Shown piece after piece: positions 48,060-59,675 of a stretch of 64,000 bases of DNA. The stretch is from Sphagnum compactum (taxonomy: Eukaryota; Bryophyta; Sphagnopsida; Sphagnales): the NCBI GenBank assembly GCA_965153455.1, contig OZ234494.1, positions 20,894,001-20,958,000 on the forward strand, written 5' to 3'. Under the pieces are notes generated by a model that was given only the letters and a program-made list of their open reading frames with translations, was not told the DNA's origin and searched no databases. The translations under genes were made by a program, and so were the position numbers. Each line of letters starts with the position of its first letter. The first letter of the stretch is position 1.

Positions 48060-49210
48060 ATATCTTTCCTACCATCGCATCTAGACTAAGGGGCTAGATT
48101 CCATTGGTCTTGAAATCCTTGCAAAAGTTGGATTGATTTAGTGTTTTTTTGAAAACTAAGGATGCCCACTTGGCACTATGCCAAATCTTCCTAATCACCC
48201 GCACCTTTCCTTTTGTTAACCAATGTCCATACATTTCTATAAGTAAAAATATAATTTTGAAGTATTTAAAGCATGCAACATCCAGAGGTTGTAATGCATG
48301 GTTTGTATGTGATGGCAAGGTACTTAGATTCAACCCCATTGCCCTTGTTTTATTCAAGCATATATTCAAGCGCATAGGAGTTGTGGCCATCTAGGATAAG
48401 TAGGTGGTGATTGGATGTACATAGATTGTCACCATGGGCTTGAATGAAATGCAAAATCCATTTGTCAATTAAAATTTAGGGCCTTCCAAGCTTTGGGTTG
48501 CATAGCCATTGTAGTCTCAAATTCACATCTTACAATGAAACTTTTCTTGAATTGTTTACCTTTGAATATGTAATAGTTATGAAGGGACTCACTTATTACA
48601 TTGAGGTAGGATAACACACTTAGCCATTTCCATTTGTTTGGAGTGATCAAATCCATAGATTTTGAACCTACTCAACCTAGAATGAATGCCCTTGCCCAGC
48701 TTGTGCACCAAAATTTTCGTAATTCCAAATCTGATTTGGCTAGTAATCATGTGCATTATATGTTTTTGTTAGGTTTGTGTAAAAAGCCTACACATTTGTT
48801 AAGCACAATCCTTTTGTAGATCCAACTTCCAAACCATAAACAACCTTCAAGCTCATATCAAAATGGCATTTCTTCAACCATCTAACCCACCCCCATCCTA
48901 GAATCATGTTCTTGAAGGGAGTCAATCATTCTTGTGTAATCTTAACAATCTTCAACTTCAATTGTGTGAATGTGATAGGATGTTTAATTCCTTGCATTTT
49001 TTTCACGTATTGGATGAACACCTCCTCCTCCTCTTCTTTGTTCAAGACTCTTGTTTTGCCTCTATTTTTAATTTGAGTAATTACATACAGATGGAACCCA
49101 ACATGTATTTAAAATGTGTTTTGAATTTTCAATTTGGTTTCGACAGCATTCATTGTACACGTAAAGTTTTCATTGTCCCAATTTTCATTATTTTTCATAT
49201 TTTTGAACCT
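48060..49210 (-). pseudogene. degenerate DDE_1 (pogo/Tigger-like, CENP-B-type) transposase
   Basis: Read on the minus strand, pieces in shifting frames follow the order of a plant DDE_1 transposase. A Psq/CENP-B helix-turn-helix region lies near 49180-48850 (NKEEEEEVFIQYVKKMQG, LTPFKNMILGWGWVRWLKK). The catalytic domain then continues as TPNKWKWLSVLSYLN, YYIFKGKQ, TTMAMQPKAWK, HLLILDGHNSYALEY (second catalytic Asp in LDGHNS), GLNLSTLPSHTNHALQPLDV and the end KTNGI followed by PLSLDAM. At least four stops (for example TAG at the usual Trp after NGI) and several frameshifts show it is dead. Family members cut and paste DNA with a DDD/DDE active site. Terminal repeats were not found. Confidence 0.8.
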
Positions 49211-50400
49211 TTGCCTTGTAGATCTTCTAGTAGCATCCTCATCGCTTATAGTTTCATGTGTCACATGATCCTTGGGCCTACCACATGACTATCCAAATGC
49301 ATCATTTGCACCTCGCCTGCCTAGTTGGCTTGATTTTGACTAGGTAGGTTCAATCACATTTTCATTTTTGTCTCCTCCTTATAATTCATTCCACATACCA
49401 AAATTGTTTGTTTAAATTATTGGAGCACCAAATCAACTTCTCATGTGATCAATTCAAAGCTTATTCAACCCATGGGAACTAATATAGGTGCAAGAGGTTG
49501 TAAATTTTCTCAATAGATGATCGAAGGTGATTCCTCTCATTGTGTGCATTCAAACTCCTCTTGATAAGCCCATTTTAGTTCTAAATTTTCACCACTCTCA
49601 TCATCTACATTATCATGTTTTAGTTCTATGTTTGGAAATAACTTGAACATCTTAGATTCTTTTACAAGGTTTGCCATGTTGCTATGTGTCTTCTTGACAA
49701 ATAACTAAACAAATCTACTACACCTAAAATGGTCAAATTGTATGACCCAAATCTATCACTTAGCATTTTCAAAATGCAATCTTAATGTACCCAAAATGTT
49801 CATTTAGTCTACACAAAATATACACATTGTTGCAAGCAACATGATTTATACCAATCAATTAACCATGAATATACAACAATATCAAATTATAAGAAATTAT
49901 AATAGTGTGGAAATCATATATTATTATTGTTGATTTATAAATTACACCAATCATGAACAAATTGAATGTTTAAATATATATGCTTATAGAGTTCCAACTA
50001 AATCAAAAGCATATAACATGAATTCATTTTTAAAACCTTTGCAATAGATAATAACATCTAGTAATGATTAGTTTTGAATTAGCTTTTGCCAAAATAGTAT
50101 TTTTAAAAAACCTATTTCTTTTGTGTATTATTATGTTATATCACTTATATCTATTCTACAATGTTCTTAAAATGGTTTGACTACAATAGTTATGTTCATG
50201 GGGCCTACATTGGAAATTTTGCAAATTAACTTTGTAACTTTTCACTCCTAACCCTTTGGTGATTCTGCTTCAACTCATGGAAGAATTCCACATCTGGGTT
50301 AAATACGGGCAATGGACCTTGTGTCCTAATGGATGCCCTGCACCACCACCTCCATTAGTTCCACCACTTCTAGTGGTTCCACTACTAGTGGGACTTCTAC
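49211..50400. other. intergenic, AT-rich
   Basis: Includes the region upstream of the transposase relic. No gene and no clear repeat. Confidence 0.4.
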
Positions 50401-50930
50401 TCCCACTTGCCGAATTAATGATAGGAGTTGCTAGTGCACCACTTGGGGCCATAATTTTCATAGTGATAGAAACATATTAAAAAACTAATATAATCGTCAT
50501 TCCTCAATCTAAATTTCATGGGCATGCCTAAATTCATGATAGACATCCATAAGCGGCCCTTCCAAATGTTGAAACAAACCTTTCCATGCCATGAAGGGTG
50601 TGAATATCTAGGGATTATGCATTTTTTGATGTCACACCAGTTGTCAAACTCCTGGATGAAATCATTTAGCTCAATGGTGCCAACCGCCTTTGAATATCGA
50701 CAGGGCCCTTTGGTGGTTCCATACATTTTTGCCGTGTCCCACAACAATGGTGGGGTGACAAACCTTGGAAAAATAAATGTTTCAAAATCTAAAAAATCTC
50801 TCCCAAATGATGATGAAGGTGGTGTGGGTGGTTTAAACTACACCCTTCGTTTAGTGAAACCACTAGTATTAATGTCCTTGTCTTTTAAATCTTGTGTCAC
50901 CTTCGTGATGAACCCTAAACCCTAACTTCG
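50400..50930 (-). pseudogene. gag-like retroelement relic
   Basis: The minus strand reads, with a frameshift and interruptions, SFGRDFLDFETFIFPRF, KGPCRYSKAVGTIELNDFIQ, EFDNWCD and, in the next frame, PFMAWKGLFQHLEGPLMDVY. The pattern of a block around a Trp-containing helix (EFDNWCD) followed by WKGLFQHLEGP suggests a gag or gag-like retroelement protein, but I cannot assign a family. A telomere-like CCCTAAACCCTAA lies at its start (about 50912). Confidence 0.35.
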
Positions 50931-52284
50931 GAATCCCCCCTAAAATCCAATCACAAAAGGATGATACACCTGCAATGGTTCAAACTAAATTTACAAGGAT
51001 GTTGAACCTATGGTGGCTTAACCAAACCCCCATGCATAACATGAATCCAAGGTTGTTGCACATGTATGGTTAAGGCATCTACACCCATAAAAACATTTCA
51101 TAGGGCCATCAAACTAAGGCACATTGTGAACACAACAAGGTGGTCTACTGGTCATTAACCCATTTTCACCACAACAACAAGTAATGGGACATCCTAATGA
51201 TCAAATCCAAACATATCTACAACTATGCCTCCCAATACAACTTAAACCTTGACTAAAACCTAATCAACACATTTAGGAAAACCAAGAGTCAAGTAGGACC
51301 TATTCAATGATCAAGATTAAGTGGTAGCCTTGTCCCATGCCCAACCATTAACCACACCAATCACAACCCCCAGGCTCATTGTGACAATAATGGCATGAGT
51401 GAGAAGGCACATAACCTTTCACTTGAAGTTTCATACAAAACAATAAACACAAATTACCAAGAAGTCAACCTGAGAACATGTGCTAACCCCTAGGTTCTAG
51501 CCGAATGGCACACACTTTGGTAATCCCCTTACCCCTTGAAAGCATATGACAACCCAACTAACATGCTAACATGCAATAGGTGCAACCCAAATAACATGAG
51601 TGGAGATGCACAACTTATGCAACACAAATCTCCACTTAGTGATCCCTGCATAAGAATCATGACAAGAATTCAAATCCTCTGTGTTTACTAATTGCGTGAC
51701 ACTCCACCACCTATAAGGTGTAGAAAATATAACTTATTAGCATAATGTTGATCGCCAAATGTTTGGTATAAAAAAGTTGGCCACACACCACCCAACATCT
51801 TGAAATAAGCCTCCAAAAATGCCTATCTCCAACTAAGTTGAAAACTTCCATGCTAGAAGTGTTCCTCACTAGGAACTAGCTGTCACATAAAGCTCCTATT
51901 ATGCCTTCGTATGGGTTACAACTAAATTCCCAAAGTTGAATGGCAAATAATTCCACAATTGCCAAATCAACCTCTAGCCTCCAAAATTTTTTATCTCCAA
52001 ACTTTTGCAACTTCACACACATATTATTCTTTTTTTCAAATTTTTTTCAAAAGCACAACGGTGTAGACAGTTTGTCAATTCGATTTCGTATGCAAAAGAT
52101 ATGAATTTCCAAAGAGATTCAAAATGAAAATAAAAATGAATTTTCTATCTAGTCTTGGGGGTCAAATCATCTAATGTATGATCATAGGTGGGCTGTTCGT
52201 TTATTAGCCTGCCCACACGACCACTAACCCATGTTTGCCCATTAGCTACCTTTAGTTAAATGGATGAAGTACTTCAAATGGATG
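50931..52284. other. intergenic, nothing recognised
   Basis: No gene and no clear repeat. It may continue the retroelement relic. Confidence 0.4.
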
Positions 52285-55200
52285 CACTAGAAGAAAAACA
52301 TGTATTTTCGACTAGTCTTTGCAACTAAATTTTAATCGCAAGAGACATTTTGTAACTAAAATCCCTTAGTCACCTAAAACAAGTCACATGTGATAAACTA
52401 GTCGCAAATGACACAGGGCATTGTATGAAAGAAAAAATCAACAAATACATTTCATCCTTTAACTCCATTGTATACGTATTGTCACATGTGACTAAAATAC
52501 AACTATTTTGGTCACAATTGAGAGCAAATGATGTGCTACCATGTGTCTTAATATTTGATTATTTAAAATGTTATTATTATTATTATTATTATTTTGAAAT
52601 AATCTAAGATGTTCAATTCAAATACTTGGATGATATTATATTATGACACATGGCCCAATGTAATATGCCACATGGCATTATAAAATAATTTAATAAAAAT
52701 ATTAATATTAGATTGGTAGGTACCAAGGTAGGTACATAAATAGGTGCCTACAAACCTAGGCCACATACCAACCTACCTACTTAGGTTTTTTTTTTAAAAG
52801 GTAGGTTCTACCTTCCTAGGTTAAATACCTATTCATATAGGTAGGTATTTAGGTAGGTAGGTACATAGGTCGACTTAGGTGGATAGGTCAAACTAGGTAC
52901 CTACTTAACTAAGTAAATAAGTAGGTTGAGAGAAGGCAAGCACTTTAAAAATGTGCGTAATTAATTTTTTGGTTTTGGGTTGAACCTTTTGATTAGCCCA
53001 TTCTGTGCACAAATTTCTTAATGTGAAATTGGATGACCACACCCCTTTTTTTTATATAATGTTCAAAATAGGAATGAAGATTAAACCATATGGGATAAGT
53101 TTTGAAGTTGCAACTTCTTCACAAATTAAATTATAATTCCAAAACTTTCTTCATGTCTTACTTTTTTAGTTTTTAAAAATTTTCAACAATTCAAATACTA
53201 GATAATTAGATAATCATTTAATTAACAATGACTAAATTATACATTATAAATATTCAATATTCATTATCAATTACTTAAATAAGCTATAACTTCTTAATAT
53301 TTAACAAACTAGCTATCTACTTATTCAAAAATTATCAATACATAACTCATAAATAATTAAATAACCCAAATATTTTAAAATATTTTATTACTTTTTAGTA
53401 TTTGATCGAAGTATATATAATATATTTAATGTAAAATTAATTTAATGACTATAATTTTAATTTTAATTATTTTAAAATATTTATGTTAAAATTACAAATA
53501 ATGGATTACCAATTGTTATTAGATAGTAAATTTTTACATGAATTTTTTTAAAATTATTATATAACTAATTAGATTACTTATTATATAATTACATTTATTG
53601 TTGTAAAAATTATTATAGGTCAAGTAATTTTTTTCTCTTGGTAGTTATTAACTATAAATACAATAAATTGTTAAACATAACATTAATTTTCATAATTATT
53701 GTAAATTTACTATAAAATATTTATCATAGATGATTAATCACAGAATTGTTTTAAAATAGTAATATTATATAATAATTCGTGAAATAAAAATCAGTAAAAC
53801 AATTATTTTAACTACATTTTTTTTTTTCAATTTTTTAATTCAGGTTTGAAGTTATAAATTACAGAGTGTGAATAACTATTTTCAATTATGAAATAATTAT
53901 GCACATACTAATTAATTCTTATCAGAAGTAATTAAAATGATTTTACAATAATTTCACATTAATTACAATAATTAATTTCTTCTAATGTAAGAATATAAAT
54001 TATCTAATATACAAATCTATGTTATAACAATAATTAATTGGTGTAACTTAGATTTAATAAACATAATCATTTATAATTATTTATAAAAATGATTTATTAT
54101 GGATTATAGTAGAAAAACCCCTTAAAAACTCAATCAATAATTTTTTGAATTAAAATATAAATGTAAGACTCCCAAATAATATTCAAAATTCAAAAATGAA
54201 TTTTTAGATCAAATAAGTTTTTTGAAGTTACATAACAAATTTCAGAATTGAAATGTGAATGTTCAAATTCAAATTATAATATTCAAAATTAAAATGTCCA
54301 TTTCAAGACTCAATTAATAATTTTTTGAATTGAAATATTAATTTCAAGAATCCAAAATAATAATTTGGAATTCAAATTTCAACTTTGAAGTCAAATAATT
54401 TCTTAAAATTTAAATTTAAAAATTCCAAAATTCAAATATCAAATTTCAAGTTCAAATAAAAATACTTAAAATCAAAATGTCAATTTTTAAACTCAATAAA
54501 AAAATTTAACTAAAATACTAATTTTTAGATTCGAAAATAATAATTTAGAATTCAAATATCAAGTTTTAGATCAAATAAGTTTTTTGAATTTAAATAACAA
54601 TTTCCAGAATTGAAATGTCAATTTTCCGGATCAAGTAACAATACTCAAAATTGAAATGTCCATTTTTAGACTCAGTTAATTTTCAAACTTGAAGTATTAA
54701 TTTTGAGAATCCAAAATTATAATTTGGAATTGAAATTTCAAGTTCAAATCAAATGATTATTTAAAATTGAAATGCAAAATTTTCAGAGTTGAGATGTGAA
54801 ATTTCATATTCATATAAAAATATTCAAAATTAGAATGTCCATTTTTATTGTCAATTAATAATTTTTTGAATTGAAATAGTAATTTTTGGATTCAAAAATA
54901 TTAATTCCGAATTCAAATATAAATTTTTAGATCAAATAAGCCTTTTTGAACTTAAATTTAAAATATCATATTCAAATCAAAAATTTGAAATTCAAATAAT
55001 GTTTTAAACAATTGAAATAACAATTTTCAGATTCAAATATCAAGTTTCAAATTTTAATATATTTTTTAAAAGTTAAAATAGTAGTTTTAGAATTGAAATA
55101 TCAATTTTCAGATTTGAATATAAAATTCAAAGTTCAAATATTAATTTTGAGATTCATTATGTGAACAATATACATACGCATGCATATTATATATATAAAT

Positions 55201-55497
55201 TTAGTACACACATTAAAATACACCCGTATGTCATTGTAGAATATTTTTAGGTTGCAACTAATTTGGTGATTATTGCGACTAATGGGACATATTAACTTAT
55301 TAGTGGATGAAATAAATGTAAAATTGATTCAATCAATAGGATGAAATTTTTAATAGTTGCATCATAGTTGTGAGAATGATCAAATAGTTGAAATTTGGTC
55401 TTGTAATTGCAAATATTCCCAAATCTAGTCGTAAACAATTACAAGTTGCATGTAGTCGTAAATGGAGTGGTTACATTTTGGCTGATTTCTACTAGTG
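52285..55497. mobile_element. non-autonomous CACTA transposon, 3.2 kb, with ATG target duplication
   Basis: The left end is CACTAGAAGAAAAACATG and the right end, on the minus strand, CACTAGTAGAAATCAGCC; the first 12 bases match at 11 positions. ATG flanks both sides, a perfect 3-bp target-site duplication of the CACTA type. Subterminal AGTCGCAAA/TTGCGACTA/AGTCGTAAA motifs occur near both ends and are shared with the element ending at 17048. The interior includes GGTAGGTA-rich sequence (52.71-52.93 kb), a TTA microsatellite at 52.57 kb and about 2 kb of extremely AT-rich DNA with a ~180-bp array. No transposase is present, so it depends on a partner elsewhere. Confidence 0.8.
54120..55000. repeat. 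degenerate ~180-bp tandem array inside the CACTA element
   Basis: Units contain GACTCAATTAATAATTTTTT, then GAATTGAAATATTAATTT, then AAAATAATAATTTGGAATTC. They recur near 54130, 54308, 54497, 54670 and 54858 (steps of 173-189 bp), with further decayed traces to 55150. This is satellite-like DNA confined within the element's ends. Confidence 0.7.
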
Positions 55498-55761
55498 ATG
55501 AACAAATAAATAAATAAAAATGTTCGCAGGTTCGGATTAGTGTCAAACTTGCACCTTAAGTTCGAGAATTTGGAAAAAAATGAAAAAAAAAGGGAGGTCT
55601 AGTTTGGACCCCTCGACCCTTTTTATCTCAAGCTTCCCCTGAGGCACATGAACCTACACTCGTGTCCAGACTTTGAAGGTTCAGAAGAAAGCTCACGCTC
55701 CCATGGATGGCGGTTGGAGTTCAGTTCTCTCCACCGCCATTTTTATTATATTTTCCTTCTT

Positions 55762-55919
55762 CATTTTTTTTCCTTCTCTTTCTCTTACTCTTCTTCTCCT
55801 TCTCTTTATCTTCCTCTTCTCCTTCCTTCCTTCTTCTTTTCATTTTTTTTCCTTCTCTTTCTCTTACTCTTCTTCTCCTTCTCTTTATCTTCCTCTTCTC
55901 CTTCCTTCCTTCTTCTTCT
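55762..55919. repeat. 79-bp direct duplication in a CT-rich tract
   Basis: Two virtually identical 79-bp CT-rich units lie head to tail (55762-55840 and 55841-55919), each starting CATTTTTTTTCCTTCTC. The near-identity indicates a recent duplication. The long frames over it (151 and 175 codons) are Ser/Leu/Phe repeats and I do not call them genes. Confidence 0.9.
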
Positions 55920-57671
55920 TTTCCTTGTTGCATCTTCTTCTTCTTTGAGTTGCAGTTACATGTTGCAACTCCTCTTTTTTTGTTGGTGTTTGCTACCTCC
56001 TACTACAACTTCAACAAACGAACCAAACACGATGGGGAGCTCTTCTCCCCGCCTTTTCTTGCTTACAGTGTGGGGCATTACACCCTCACCCGAGAATCCT
56101 TAATTTGCACCGTAACCTACTCCAAAAGTTGGATCTCAATAAGCCATTATCATACTATATTCTTGGACATTGCTACTTCCACAAAGCTTGTAAAAGGAAA
56201 CACATCTACATTAACTGAATGGAATAATTGTTGAATACATAACATCTTTTTTGTTATGACACACCATGATATCACCATATCAAACAAGTTTTTTTTAAAA
56301 TTTTGATTACTATCATACAGAAGAAAGACAATTAAAGTGCAGAAAATATTACTGTTAACAAAGATCTGTTCAAGTCAAATTATTTGATAATTTATGACAT
56401 CTCTACTGAAATATGACATGATAATTTATGACTCACCATGCATATGTTTGGGTGCAAAGTGATCATGGATGGTTGGTGGATAGTTTTTCATGCACTGGTG
56501 TCATCTCTAAAGGAATACATAAGAATTGGATGGTTGGTGCATAGTTTTTCATGCACTGGTGTCATCTCTAAAGGACTACACAAGAATTAAGGAAGTCTTA
56601 CAAGTTCCAAGTGGGACTTTAGAGCAAGCAAACCAAATTTATGGTTAGAACTAAATATCTCTCATGAGAATTGAGAAACCTCTATTCTCATGATTAAGAA
56701 AGCCAGAACCGGGTTAAAACTTCTTTAAGCCAAAGGAAGACTTCCAGAACAAGGCTATACAAAACTATGAACAAAGGACAATATAACACAGTCACACAAG
56801 AAGGAAAAGACAAAATATACTCACTTGCAGTATGATAAATATAGACATCAGTGACATCTGTCCACTTGTTCAGTGACCATCAACAATAGCATGTATGGAC
56901 TTCTGTATCACAACTTCCCCACAGACTTCATCAGCACCTACAGTGGGTATAGGGCCAGTTGTAAACACTAATCTGCTTACCAAGTTTCTGTTGAGATTCT
57001 GGACGCAACAGGAAGACTCAGGCATGATACAGGCTAGAAACAAAGAACACAGGGAGAAACACAAAAAGAAAAGACTTCAGGGGAAAAACCAAGAACATAT
57101 AAAAAAGGAAGAAAAGCACAGTGAAAATGACTGTAGAGAAAAACTAGACCACTGGGGTTCCAAGTAAAACATAATTATTTTCCTTATCCTGTAACAAATT
57201 TGTGGGCAGTCTTCTTGATGGTTTCATATTCTTATGTTCTTTTGGATTACAAAGAGACTGAACCTGTTTTTCCAGCCTCCTCTCCTGTGTTCCAGCCCCA
57301 AGAATAGTCCAGGGATCATTGTAATTGAGATCAGGAGATGCTGCTAGAAGACATAGCTAATGAAATCTCAATTCTATGCAAAAGGACTTTGACCTCTGAA
57401 GAAGCCAAGGTGAAAAAATAGAACAGAGTGATAATCCAGACACAGATGTACTGTCGATACTCAACCCATGGTTTCATTGTGAAAGAAGGGGAATCCCCTT
57501 GCCAAAAAAACAGAATTAATAATGTCATCCACAAATACCTTGTAAGAGCTACAACATCAGAATCACAAATCACATGCGCTTTGCTATTATGTCTTTTGGA
57601 CTCTGGAGTGGCGAGGAGGCTCCAGTCTTGCCTTCACCAAAATAGCAGCAACACCTTACATGTTTGACACC
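55920..57671. other. intergenic and RPS29 3' region
   Basis: No gene recognised. It holds a 61-bp direct duplication (56467 and 56528) and, at 56830-57010, a relative of the repeats found in the OEP21 introns. The RPS29 3'-UTR must lie at its right end. Confidence 0.4.
56467..56588. repeat. 61-bp direct duplication
   Basis: Two nearly identical units start GGATGGTTGGTGGATAG and GGATGGTTGGTGCATAG and run through CATGCACTGGTGTCATC and CTCTAAAGGA. Only a few differences separate them, so the duplication is recent. Confidence 0.9.
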
Positions 57672-58488
57672 TTAGCGGTACTGAAACACAACACCAATGT
57701 AAAAGAACAAGCTCAGCATGGTTCACATATCAAACACACCGCACTAAAAACCGTTCAGGCTACACATAATCACTAGCAGAATTGCACCTCCTGAAGAAAG
57801 GAAATGCATGGTTGCCATCACTTCTACCTCAGTGCCGAAAAAAATTTCAGGGGTTGTATGGGCTTTTTACAACATCCTACTATACACGTGCTAGATCGTG
57901 CAAGGAAAGAAAGGCAGGTGAGTGGGGATACCTTCACAAAGCCAATATCCTTAGAGTAGATACGGAAACATTGCCGGCATGTGTTAAGCCCATATTTGCG
58001 AATCATGCCATGACTGTTCCCGCACACCCGGCTGCAATGCCCAGACACATGCACATACTCCCCCTCAATCCACAGAATCAACAGTATTCAATCTCAGACC
58101 AGATCGCAATACCCTAAAAAAACCCATCTGTTGACGAAAACCCTTGCTAGAGGTGAGTCTTAAAAGAGAAAAGAGATGGGCAAAGCGCAGAGAAGCTTTG
58201 GGACCGGTAAAATAATAACAAGCATATAAAAGCTTGCTACGCAGCGTGAGTCGAGCCACCGACACTCAGAAAGCTCTTAATCTAAAATCCTCCAAGAATT
58301 CCCGACTCACCAAAACGTCCTCTACAACTTCGCATCCAAGAAGGACATCATCAATCGCACGAAAAGGTCTAGAGTGATCAAAAGGAAACAGAAAATGGAA
58401 CAGCGGACAGAGAAAACGATGCATACCAGGTGCGCGAGCCGGGCCCAAAGTTCTTGGGATGCGAGTTCCAAACCGCTGAGTGCCCCAT
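57672..58488 (-). CDS. RPS29: 40S ribosomal protein S29 (uS14), three exons
   Basis: Exon 1 58488-58427, exon 2 58031-57932 and exon 3 57680-57672 encode 56 residues, exactly the family length. Exon 1 reads [20 protein letters not shown] plus the first two bases of Cys21. Exon 2 carries the zinc ribbon Cys21-Cys24 and Cys39-Cys42 ([20 protein letters not shown]) to FVK. Exon 3 codes only Tyr-Arg-stop (9 nt). Introns are 395 and 251 bp with GT-AG ends. The protein is a small zinc-binding component of the 40S head, next to the mRNA path (family knowledge). The 85-codon frame over exon 2 includes intron and overstates its length. The promoter has a TATA box about 150 bp upstream and telobox motifs, as is usual for ribosomal genes. 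It is arranged head-to-head with the ALDH6 gene, about 1.2 kb apart. Confidence 0.97.
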
Positions 58489-58632
58489 TTTCTGCGTCGT
58501 TTGACACAGAATTCCCCTGCCTCTCTTCTGTCGCTCTGTTTCTTCCCTCTTCACGCCAATGTCTTCAAGACGAATGCATTCCAGAAACGCCAGGAGCAGC
58601 CGTAAAGAGAGTAGGAAGCGACCAGAGCGACG

Positions 58633-58642
58633 TTTTTTTATA
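58633..58642 (-). promoter_or_regulatory. TATA box of RPS29
   Basis: The minus strand reads CTCTATAAAAAAACG, a good plant TATA box about 145 bp upstream of the ATG. It predicts transcription start near 58610 and a leader of about 120 nt. Confidence 0.65.
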
Positions 58643-58675
58643 GAGGATCGGCGAGGCCGACACGAAGAACTCCAA

Positions 58676-58764
58676 AGGGGTTAGGTTTTCAACATTCACC
58701 GTCCGATTCAAAGGCGCATCTGGTCAGTAGATTTCGTCACAAGGACAGTTTTTAGGTTTAGGGA
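58676..58764 (-). promoter_or_regulatory. telobox-type motifs upstream of RPS29
   Basis: On the minus strand CCCTAAACCTAAA (58764-58752) and AAAACCTAACCCC (58689-58677) lie upstream of the TATA box. Telo boxes of the AAACCCTAA type are typical of plant translation-gene promoters and are bound by Pur-alpha/TRB-type proteins. Confidence 0.5.
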
Positions 58765-59675
58765 CTTGTTGGGGGTGTCTAGGGTTCTATCCTAAAAGTT
58801 TAACCCTGCAATACCCATGGTTTCGGTACCAGGTAACCGGCCAGAGGGTGAGAGCTAGCGGACATTAACTGATCTTAATGAGAATTTAGATGCCCTATTT
58901 TCATCCACGAAGCGAGCAACTATGACATTCTCATCCAAAAGGCGTTATGGGTTACAACCAGTGTTGGCCGGTTATTGGGATTTTTCATGGTCCTTCGGTA
59001 AGGCTTTTTGTAAAATCAGGTGTCAGTTAGGTTATCAATATGGATATTAAAAAAATCCAAGTGTCAACTAAATTATCAGTGGGTGATAATCATCGATTAT
59101 GCATAAAAGGCACATTATCAAAATAATTGATTGATGACTATTGATTATTACCCAACCTTAACACAACATCAGAAAATTGAAAAAATATATCACTGGAGGG
59201 AGGAGCTAGCGCAATGGCTTTTTGGCTCAGAGGACGAAATTTAGACGGCTCAAATTGGCTTTTTCTGAGGATTCCCTTTAACAAAAGAAAAAAGGGCTAA
59301 ATGAAAAAAGCACTATATGACGGAATTTCGCCACCAATCTCGTCTGTCCGGCCGCTGGCTTCATTACCCGAGCACGACACATAAACGGACGGCCTCATAA
59401 AGCGACGTCCCAAGCTCGAAAATCCTATGCACCGTGAGGACGAGGTAGGTGCGGTGGGGTCTGCCGATGAATTGGCAAACCGACGTGTCGCCGATATCCA
59501 ACCATCAGCAGCGAGACGATAAGCTCACGTCCCGGATCAAACAGCGGCCAGCGCGCATTCCCTTCTCTTCTTCCGACATTAGTGCAACGTAATTTATTAG
59601 CCCTTAGCCTTCTTCTTCTGTCTTTCTCTCTCTCTCACACACATACTTGTTTGGCAATTTTAGCAGGAAGGAGCC
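58765..59675. other. spacer between divergent RPS29 and ALDH6 genes
   Basis: Contains both upstream regions. The last ~90 bp before the ALDH6 ATG are CT-rich (TCTTCTTCTGTCTTTCTCTC-type), typical of a plant 5' leader. The part at 58.95-59.2 kb is AT-rich with ATCGATTATGC-like short inverted runs. No gene. Confidence 0.5.

Noticed and set aside
55648-56234. 151- and 175-codon frames rich in Phe, Ser and Leu
   Set aside because: They span a CT-rich duplicated tract; no start context, domain or splice support.
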